Source of the DNA: Candidatus Bathyarchaeia archaeon
GTDB lineage: Archaea; Thermoproteota; Bathyarchaeia; 40CM-2-53-6; DTGE01
Direction of reading: 5' to 3'
Length of the DNA: 39,389 nucleotides
NCBI GenBank assembly: GCA_038852285.1
Contig: JAWCKG010000018.1
Location: forward strand, 1-39,389
The first letter of the stretch is position 1, and every line of letters begins with the position of its first letter. Below are positions 33,850-39,389 of the stretch, piece by piece. Made by a program: the position numbers and the translations under genes. Under the pieces are notes generated by a model. The model worked only from the letters and a program-made list of their open reading frames with translations, was not told where the DNA came from and made no database searches.

Positions 33850-34087
33850 ATCTTGATCCCTTATATTTGTTATATTTAGTTTGGTGGGGGTTTAATGTTC
33901 TTTAAACCAACAGTTTGTTTTTTTGAGGTAGGTGTTGAGTTGGGGTTTTTGGCCGTGGTTTTGTCTGGTTCAGATAGGGGTTTGTTGGATTTGTGGTTGG
34001 GGCGTTTTTCTCTGAGTTGTAGGAGGGTTTGAGGTCGATTGTTTTGGGTTTTCTCAGGTGGGTTCAGGCTCGGGGGAGTTTAGTTCA
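33850..34087 (+). other. G/T-rich spacer between tRNA-Gln and the integrase remnant
   Basis: The plus strand is strikingly rich in G and T and poor in C (for example GTTGAGTTGGGGTTTTTGGC). One frame is open for about 120 nt (GVELGFLAVVLSGSDRGLLD) but ends without a recognisable motif. It may be the worn 5' part of the integrated element whose integrase remnant follows. I see no RNA gene or repeat array in it. Confidence 0.35.
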
Positions 34088-34480
34088 TTTGGGGAGATGT
34101 TGGAGTTTCAGAAGAGGGCGGCAGGTGATGACCGGCACCGGATTGTGGATTTACTGATCAGCCACGTGCAGGAGAAGGGTAGCACGTAGAAGGATATGAT
34201 GAATCGGTATGAGATGGTTCGAAGCTTTTTTCTTGCATCACCGGGCGGAGTTGCCTAGGATTCCGGTTCGGTTTAGGCCGACGAGGGGTTAGGCGGTCGA
34301 CCGCTTCGACCTGGGGGTTATGAGGTAGTTTCGCGGCGTGCAGCGTTTTGCGGGGTAGGCATGTTGAGTCGCGTTTCAGGTTTTTAAGTCTGCTGGAAAG
34401 GTTGAGGAGAAGGTTGACGGCGTCTTGGAAGGGATATTATCCTGCATAACGCGGCGCCGGGGAGGTGGATGTGGAAATTG
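34088..34480 (+). pseudogene. Decayed tyrosine-recombinase (archaeal integrase) gene
   Basis: One frame reads FGEMLEFQKRAAGDDRHRIV then, past an in-frame stop, NRYEMVRSFFL. A second frame continues HHRAELPRIPVRFRPTRG. Together these match the pattern S-T-I-R-S-F-F-x-H-N-R-A-x-L-P-x-D seen in the core-binding domain of archaeal site-specific recombinases. At least one stop and one frameshift break it, and the downstream part (about 34300-34480) is more degraded, with no clear catalytic Arg/His/Tyr. A 29-codon open stretch at 34483-34572 follows and is not recognisable. It lies about 290 nt from the intron-rich tRNA-Gln, and integrases of this class target tRNA genes. Confidence 0.6.
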
Positions 34481-34590
34481 GTATGAAGTTAAAGCCTATC
34501 TCTGATAAGCTTAGAGTAATTGAAGGTAAACCTGTTTTTGGATTCGGGCTCGAACCACTGAAAACAGCTTAAGATCTCTAAAACGAATTT

Positions 34591-35823
34591 TCACAAGTGA
34601 TAAACAGTTTTGGATTCAGTCTCCACGATTAGCTTTCCATCGCTTATAACATAGGCTGGAACATCTTGATACATCAATGCTTCATAAGGGCTTTTGACAT
34701 TCAACACGACTAGATTAGCTTTGTTTCCTACTTTCAACCCATAGCCATTTAACCCGATTGCCTTTGCTGCATTTTTTGTTATCATATCGTATAGTTGTTC
34801 CATCTCTCCTATTGTAGTAGCCCAAAGCAGATGCGAGGCAAGGAACGCTACCTCAAGCATATTGTTACGCCCGTATGGATAATAGGCATCTGCTATATCA
34901 TCTTGTCCTAAGGCTACATTCACACCTTCTTTTAGTAGCTCTTTTACTTTAGCATGTAAAGGACCAGTATGGGGATCAGAAACAATACTTATATCGGCTT
35001 GTTTAAGCAATGCAACAAGCTTTCTAAAATAGGGTTCTGGATATGTTTCCATCGCTCTAGCATGACATGCTGTAACTCTTCCCATCCATCTTTCCTTAAT
35101 TGCTTTTACAGCAAGTATCTCAGTAGTTCTTAAGCTTGGATCTCCTGCATCATCTGTAAGCATCGCTACATCTTTACCGTACTCTTTAGCGATTTTAAAC
35201 ATTCTTTCAATATGCTCGTATGCATCTTTATCTGTGTACTCGATCCAAGGAATCCCTCCGACTACATCTGCACCCATTTCAACCGCTTTCCTCACTAGCT
35301 CCTCACTTCCTGGATCTCGTACGATTCCATCTTGAGGAAAAGCTACTACCTGAAGCTCAGCGACCCCCTTGAACTCTTCTTTAAGCTTGAGTGAAGCTTT
35401 TATTCCTTCAAGCTTAGCCTTAGTATCTGTATCGACGAATGCTCGAAAGTGCGATACACCATGCTTTAAGCCTAGCATAATTGCTTTCTTAGCGTTTTCA
35501 TATATCCAGCTTTCATGATATTTCTCTTTAACTATAGAAGCATGCTCGATCGCATCTATCGCAGTGCCCATTTTAGGTGTTTGGTAAAGTTTTAGGGCTT
35601 CTTCACCTATCATCTGAAATGTATATACTTTACACATATGTAAATGAGGATTAATGAACGACTCAGTGACAAGATTGCCTTTTGCATCAAGCTCGATTAT
35701 GCCTTTATCATCTTTATCCGAAATCTCGTCTATGATTCCGTTTTTTATTCCTATATTTACTAACTTTTCTGGATAAATACGGGTCCTAGCGTTTTTAATG
35801 ACCATATCAAATTCTTTAGTCAT
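34591..35823 (-). CDS. Cytosine-deaminase-like amidohydrolase
   Basis: This 410-residue amidohydrolase-superfamily TIM barrel has the metal motif HxH in NPHLHMCK, the strand-6 His in GRVTACHARAM and the catalytic Asp in ALGQDDIAD. A C-terminal beta-sandwich completes it (NKANLVVLNVKSPYEALM). The layout is that of CodA-type deaminases. At the usual H-C-D-E strand-5 position the sequence is MLTDDAGDPSLRT, so the expected His and Glu appear as Leu and Asp. The substrate could therefore differ from cytosine or isoguanine. The gene is more AT-rich than the flanking lysine and chaperone operons and sits beside an integrase remnant, consistent with acquisition. It stands alone, with no neighbouring permease. 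Confidence 0.78.
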   Translation of the reverse strand: MTKEFDMVIKNARTRIYPEKLVNIGIKNGIIDEISDKDDKGIIELDAKGNLVTESFINPHLHMCKVYTFQMIGEEALKLYQTPKMGTAIDAIEHASIVKEKYHESWIYENAKKAIMLGLKHGVSHFRAFVDTDTKAKLEGIKASLKLKEEFKGVAELQVVAFPQDGIVRDPGSEELVRKAVEMGADVVGGIPWIEYTDKDAYEHIERMFKIAKEYGKDVAMLTDDAGDPSLRTTEILAVKAIKERWMGRVTACHARAMETYPEPYFRKLVALLKQADISIVSDPHTGPLHAKVKELLKEGVNVALGQDDIADAYYPYGRNNMLEVAFLASHLLWATTIGEMEQLYDMITKNAAKAIGLNGYGLKVGNKANLVVLNVKSPYEALMYQDVPAYVISDGKLIVETESKTVYHL

Positions 35824-36096
35824 TCGAAAAATACCTCAAAAATATTTGATCAACCATCCAGACAACCACACTTCTCCTTTTTCCTATTCCAACCTTCCCT
35901 AAACCCATTTTTATTTAAATGTTCATTTTCAAGCTGGATGGCTTACTCTCAAGGTTTTTCGCATACTCTTCCTGCGGGTTCAAGGATTACAATCATTAAG
36001 GTGAAGCTTACATCATAGACGACGTCAGAACAAGGCTTAGAGAAGAAGATACCTGACCTTAAAAGGACAGGCCCGACCAGCCGCTGCGACCCACCA
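35824..36096. other. Spacer between the amidohydrolase and glycosidase-like genes
   Basis: The left half is AT-rich, with TTTTTATTTAAATGTTCATTTTC-like sequence around 35908-35930 that could serve as a promoter for the minus-strand amidohydrolase gene or as a terminator. A plus-strand open stretch near 35955-36090 with one internal stop (LPAGSRITIIKVKLTS, then TTSEQGLEKKIPDLKR) has no recognisable relative. Nothing else is evident. Confidence 0.3.
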
Positions 36097-37449
36097 TCAA
36101 CGCTTAACCACATAACTCTTATACATGTAGAAGCTTTTCTTCCTCTTATTTACACCCCCTAGTGATGATGTTACAATGCCAGCGCATTTAGGTTCAACTT
36201 CTCTATATATCCACAAGAAACATCCGTCAACTTTTCCATTAAATATCTTTAGGTATTTTTCTATGCAATTTACCTGTTCATCTTCATCGTAAGGATGTTT
36301 CGTATCGTGGAACCATCCTGCGCCGCCCCATTTACACGCTCCTTCATATGTAAATGAACCGAATTCAGTTATGTAAACAGGTTTATTAAACCTCTTCAAC
36401 CTATTGATTTTATCTTTGATACTCTCCCTATTTGGCCAAAAATATTCGTTTGAGCCTATTATGTCGAAATCAAGTCGTCTCCATTCTACAGGCTCCCAAA
36501 AACCCGCTGCATATGTTATTTTTCCATTAAAATTAGCCCTAGAAACAGTAATTAATCTATTTAGAAAATTATTTAATATTGTCTTAACATTTGGCGGGTC
36601 ATTTGTTGTTGATCTTTCACCATAAGTTGCACCTTTACGAATTCCCAACGCATCTATAGTGAGTTCATTACCTACCCATAGCTCAATAGAGTCGGATAGC
36701 TTCCTTAGCCTTTCCGCTTTTACAGCAAATTTGGATACCCTTTCGATGGTTTCATCAATAGGATTGTCTATATACCTTGGGGCTAGAGCTATACAATCAA
36801 AAGGTTTTTTCAACGCAATCTCACCACATTTAATCAATAAATCATCATAGTCGCCGAATATTCTAACAGCGTTACACCCTAGTTCACTTGATATTATATC
36901 TAATTCTTCATCCATTTGATCCTCGGGTAGAGGTGGATAAGCGTGACCTCTAAATCCAGGAGAATAACATATGCCCTTTGATTTAACATTTAATTCTTTT
37001 ATCGGATAGATCTGGCCAGGCTCAACCGTCAAAACTTTCTCGGAATACACGTCGTCCTTGCCGTCGGACACGCACAGACCTATCTTATGCTCGCCCTCAG
37101 CCAGTCTGGTGGAGTACCTCTCCCCGCGGCCCACCTCCCTCCCGTTAACATACCAAACAAACGATAGAGGATCGCCGTCAGGATCTACAACCCTCGGAGC
37201 AAACTCAACCACGTATTCAGGGGTTGGGAGAATATACTTCGGTTTAACATCTATAGATGGGTATTGAAACCTCGGCGGATGGTTAACTCCAACCGGAAAC
37301 GTAGCCGTTTCTCGAATGGTTGGGCCCTCCGTCCACATAGGTGTGGGCCTTGATGTTTCGTACATACGGTATCCGGCGACCCCGGCCGCCACCATGACGA
37401 CCCCAGCGGCCGCGTATTTGACGTAGCCTCGCCTGCTGATGGCTGGCAT
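36097..37449 (-). CDS. Exported glycosidase-like protein: Tat-like signal, Ig-like domain, TIM-barrel domain
   Basis: The protein has about 450 residues counted from the ATG at 37447-37449. SRRGYVKYAAAGVVMVAAGV at the N-terminus is a twin-arginine-type signal or anchor. A PKD/cadherin-like domain follows (about 55-145; VVDPDGDPLSFVWYVNGRE). A TIM-barrel domain comes next, with NAVRIFGDYD, ELWVGNELT (Glu 262 as acid/base candidate) and PVYITEFGS (Glu 362 as nucleophile candidate), the NE...E spacing of clan GH-A glycosidases. A longer frame to 37554 adds an Arg-rich segment before the signal and is unlikely to be used. The barrel half is markedly AT-rich and the signal plus Ig-like half is GC-rich. 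The sugar substrate cannot be assigned. Confidence 0.75.
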   Translation of the reverse strand: MPAISRRGYVKYAAAGVVMVAAGVAGYRMYETSRPTPMWTEGPTIRETATFPVGVNHPPRFQYPSIDVKPKYILPTPEYVVEFAPRVVDPDGDPLSFVWYVNGREVGRGERYSTRLAEGEHKIGLCVSDGKDDVYSEKVLTVEPGQIYPIKELNVKSKGICYSPGFRGHAYPPLPEDQMDEELDIISSELGCNAVRIFGDYDDLLIKCGEIALKKPFDCIALAPRYIDNPIDETIERVSKFAVKAERLRKLSDSIELWVGNELTIDALGIRKGATYGERSTTNDPPNVKTILNNFLNRLITVSRANFNGKITYAAGFWEPVEWRRLDFDIIGSNEYFWPNRESIKDKINRLKRFNKPVYITEFGSFTYEGACKWGGAGWFHDTKHPYDEDEQVNCIEKYLKIFNGKVDGCFLWIYREVEPKCAGIVTSSLGGVNKRKKSFYMYKSYVVKR

Positions 37450-37621
37450 CGGCCCAGCGTTCGAGCCGCGTATAGGTGGCCTCGACTCGTTTTCCAGCCC
37501 TCTCCGACCCGGAGCCAAGCCTCGAAAAACATGCCTACGGCTTGTGGGCTTCAAACCTTAACCCGTTTAAAGTCTCTCGGTTAAGGGCATTTAAAATTTA
37601 AGGCGTATTCGACGACGCTAA

Positions 37622-37867
37622 TCAGTACCTTTCGATCCTATGCCTGAAATCGCTGACCGCCCCCCTCAACAACAGGTCGATAAGGTAGTTTACCTCCCTC
37701 AAAACACACCGCGCACTCCCGTCCCCGCCAAACTCCTCAATAAACCTACGAACATAGCTCAAAGCCTCCAACGCCCCCTCACAACGATCATTCAAAAACC
37801 CCCCACCAACCAAACCACACCCACAACCAACACACAAACAAACATAAAAAACCAAGAGATGCAACAA
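37622..37867 (-). CDS. Small hypothetical protein (81 aa)
   Basis: A Cys/Gly-rich hydrophobic N-terminus (LLVFYVCLCVGCGCGLVGGG) is followed by an amphipathic helical part (EGALEALSYVRRFIEEFGGD and VLREVNYLIDLLLRGAVSDF). The helical half looks like a real protein. The N-terminal part lies in sequence whose plus strand is almost free of G, so it may be translated low-complexity DNA, and the true start could be internal. A 90-residue Pro/Thr/Gln-rich frame on the opposite strand is its shadow. No family is recognised. The rest of 37555-37930 holds nothing I can identify. Confidence 0.4.
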   Translation of the reverse strand: MLHLLVFYVCLCVGCGCGLVGGGFLNDRCEGALEALSYVRRFIEEFGGDGSARCVLREVNYLIDLLLRGAVSDFRHRIERY

Positions 37868-37930
37868 CCTTCAACAAACAACCCTAAGAGTGCACAGCCA
37901 TCAACCCCATAAAAAATAAAGTAATAAACC

Positions 37931-38206
37931 TTAATCGCTTTTAAGGCTGTAGGGTTTTCCTTTCTCTAATATGTGCTTAGGGGTTTTATTCCTCCATTTT
38001 TCCAGAAACGTTATGTCTTCTTTCCCGTCCCTCATCTCGTCTGGAAGCATGTGCGGGATTTCGTCGATGATGGGGTACCATCTTTTGCAACCTGCGCATT
38101 CAAGGATGCCTGAGACTATTTCCTCTTTCTCCTCGAATACGTGAAGCCTTAATGGATAGTTTTTGCACATGGGACAGGCCAGTATCTCCAATAGGCTTCG
38201 CTTCAA
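37931..38206 (-). CDS. Trm112-like zinc-binding protein
   Basis: This 91-residue protein starts KRSLLEILACPMCKNYPLRL and has four Cys (11, 14, 37 and 40: CPMC and CAGC). WYPIIDEIPHMLPDEMRD follows, the hallmark of the Trm112/UPF0434 family. In eukaryotes and archaea Trm112 binds and activates methyltransferases that modify tRNA, rRNA and release factors. The usual zinc-ribbon fold and C-terminal PIxxxIPxML segment are intact. It stands alone, 169 nt from the oxidoreductase gene. Confidence 0.87.
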   Translation of the reverse strand: MKRSLLEILACPMCKNYPLRLHVFEEKEEIVSGILECAGCKRWYPIIDEIPHMLPDEMRDGKEDITFLEKWRNKTPKHILEKGKPYSLKSD

Positions 38207-38375
38207 CGCGACTCAACCAACGATTATATCTCTTTAACCCCGTAAAGAAGGTTTCGGAAATTTTTAATGCTCCATTTTGATGCGTGTATAGTCGCTGTTC
38301 AATAGGATGACGCATCTTTTTAGATGAGTTGGTGAAGGAGATGTTTTAAGTCGATTTGAGGCTTTTCTTCGCGTT

Positions 38376-39338
38376 TTACGGCTTTAACTCCGAGATTTTC
38401 ACAACCCTGTTTTCCCTACTTGATTTAAGGGCCGCCTCGCAGACCTCTAGGGCCTTAAGCCCATCCACGCCGTTTGGGTAGGGCTTTTTCCCCACCTCAA
38501 GGCTGGATATGAAGTGTTGAAGCTCCAGTTTTAGGGGTTCGCTCCACTCCACTTTTGGTCTAATTGATTTCTCCGAGTCTTCTATTGTGACTTCTTGAGT
38601 TATGTAGTCAAGCATGGCTGTGGCTTCGATTCCCGTCGTGATTAGATGTCTCGTCTTCCTCGGGGTAAGCCAGTTAGCGTCGATAAACCCTACTACTCCG
38701 TTTTCGAACCGCATCATAATCTCCATGAAATCTTCGAAGCGATGTTGCAGGGAACCAGCCCTAGCGTACACCTCTTCAACTTCGCTTTCCATCAAGTACC
38801 TCATTACGTCTATATCGTGGATCGCGGAGTCCTTGGTTACGCCTACGTCTCCCACCCTTTCCGGCCACCGAGTAACTCTCCTCGCCGTAAGTAATATGAT
38901 TCGACCTAGGGCTCCTTCCTTTATCAAGTTTTTCAACGTGTGAACGGCTGGGTTAAACCTCTCGATGAACCCGACGGATAGATGTGCGCCCATCTTCTCA
39001 GATAGCTTGATGATTTCCCAAGCCTCTTGTAACGTGCTTGTCATGGGCTTTTCGACTAAGACGTGTTTGCGAGCCTCCAGGGCCCTTCGCGCTATGGCGT
39101 AGTGCGTGGTTGTCGGGGTGCATACTGTGATGGCTTCCACATCGTCCATGGATAGAACGTATTCTAGTTCGCTGTACACTGGTATCTGGTATTTGGCCTC
39201 AACTTCCCGGGCGGTTTTTTCATCGGTTTCGCAGACACCTACCACTCGTGCCCCTTTAACTTCCCTTAACACCCTTAAATGGTTTTTACCCCAGAATCCT
39301 GCGCCTACCACGGCTACTCCGACGGTCACCTTGTCCAA
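38376..39338 (-). CDS. Gfo/Idh/MocA-family oxidoreductase
   Basis: This 320-residue NAD(P)-dependent enzyme has the Rossmann motif VGAGFWGKNHLRVL (residues 11-24), the EKP catalytic-lysine motif (96-98; LVEKPMT) and the second-domain SAIHDIDVMRYLM with the conserved Asp-x-x-His-like pair. The family oxidises or reduces sugars and related compounds; members near UDP-sugar genes often act on UDP-GlcNAc derivatives. The TTG start overlaps the stop region of a partial upstream frame, suggesting an operon that extends past the right edge. The substrate is not defined. Confidence 0.9.
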   Translation of the reverse strand: MDKVTVGVAVVGAGFWGKNHLRVLREVKGARVVGVCETDEKTAREVEAKYQIPVYSELEYVLSMDDVEAITVCTPTTTHYAIARRALEARKHVLVEKPMTSTLQEAWEIIKLSEKMGAHLSVGFIERFNPAVHTLKNLIKEGALGRIILLTARRVTRWPERVGDVGVTKDSAIHDIDVMRYLMESEVEEVYARAGSLQHRFEDFMEIMMRFENGVVGFIDANWLTPRKTRHLITTGIEATAMLDYITQEVTIEDSEKSIRPKVEWSEPLKLELQHFISSLEVGKKPYPNGVDGLKALEVCEAALKSSRENRVVKISELKP

Positions 39339-39389
39339 ACCCCTCTTCCCACACCTCTGTACACCAGTCCAGCCTTCTCCAAGGTCGCC
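39326..39389 (-). CDS. C-terminal end of an upstream gene (partial)
   Basis: A minus-strand frame enters from the right edge and ends at TGA (39326-39328) after ATLEKAGLVYRGVGRGVWTR. It overlaps the start of the oxidoreductase gene by 13 nt, typical of operon neighbours. Only about 20 residues are visible and I cannot assign a family. Confidence 0.35.
   Translation of the reverse strand, partial: ATLEKAGLVYRGVGRGVWTR

Noticed and set aside
37450-37554. Arg-rich N-terminal extension of the glycosidase-like protein
   Set aside because: It would bury the Tat-like signal 40 residues inside. The ATG at 37447-37449 places the signal at the N-terminus.
37640-37912. A 90-residue Pro/Thr/Gln/Asn-rich plus-strand frame
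   Set aside because: It is the reverse shadow of a G-poor, C/A-rich stretch. The minus-strand frame has a better helical composition.
38207-38375. Possible C/D-box small RNA in the spacer after Trm112
   Set aside because: Box-like GATG/CTGA words are present, but there is no consistent C/D' and C'/D spacing.
1-39389. CRISPR array, rRNA genes or replication origin
   Set aside because: No regularly spaced direct repeats, no rRNA-like segments and no origin-recognition-box cluster next to an orc1/cdc6 gene were seen.

Overview
The window is archaeal and reads like a TACK-group genome, with Bathyarchaeia-like lineages the best guess. The evidence is an archaeal-type S-adenosylmethionine synthetase, a Hef/XPF helicase-nuclease, UPF0147 and p27-autoantigen-type zinc-ribbon proteins, TATA-box promoters, frequent TTG starts with Shine-Dalgarno-like sites, a Tat-like SRRGYVKYA signal, and two tRNA genes interrupted by bulge-helix-bulge (BHB) introns. 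The taxon is inferred from gene content and was not tested by phylogeny.

Positions 1-10,440 are mostly housekeeping. A probable valyl-tRNA synthetase start runs off the left edge, followed by a CPBP protease, mat, an XRE-CBS regulator, a YchF/Obg-like GTPase, UPF0147, a zinc-ribbon protein and hef. A co-directional rhomboid / 5-formyl-THF cyclo-ligase / cysK / cysE block then makes cysteine. Positions 10,439-15,650 hold a compact minus-strand lysine operon (dapA-dapB-lysA-dapF-dapL) that encodes the whole diaminopimelate-aminotransferase route from aspartate semialdehyde to lysine, and it converges on cysE. Next come a glutaredoxin-like protein, an M24 peptidase and a Nudix hydrolase. After these lies a decayed stretch with two frameshifted gene remnants, a small membrane protein and a tRNA-Val(GAC) with a D-loop intron.

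Positions 19,260-22,870 carry grpE-dnaK-dnaJ, a bacterial-style chaperone operon. A superoxide dismutase follows, then a PadR-regulated ABC-2 efflux operon. An IS6-like transposase remnant and a cluster of perfect palindromes mark an accessory boundary. Beyond it are three minus-strand genes of unknown role, including a 770-residue two-anchor protein with Ig-like repeats, a conserved-looking Cys-His-Asp core and a C-terminal zinc ribbon. An EamA transporter, a YjbQ-family protein and a CBS protein follow.

The strongest discovery is at 33,644-33,802 (minus strand). It is a tRNA-Gln(UUG) whose coding sequence is broken by four short introns of 21, 26, 23 and 13 nt. Each is bounded by a BHB or relaxed bulge-helix-loop element, and removing all four leaves a perfectly folding 73-nt tRNA with encoded CCA. 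It sits beside a heavily decayed tyrosine-recombinase gene. To its right are an AT-rich cytosine-deaminase-like amidohydrolase and a Tat-exported glycosidase-like protein whose gene changes base composition at the boundary between its Ig-like and catalytic domains. A small hypothetical gene, a Trm112-like protein and a Gfo/Idh/MocA oxidoreductase close the window.
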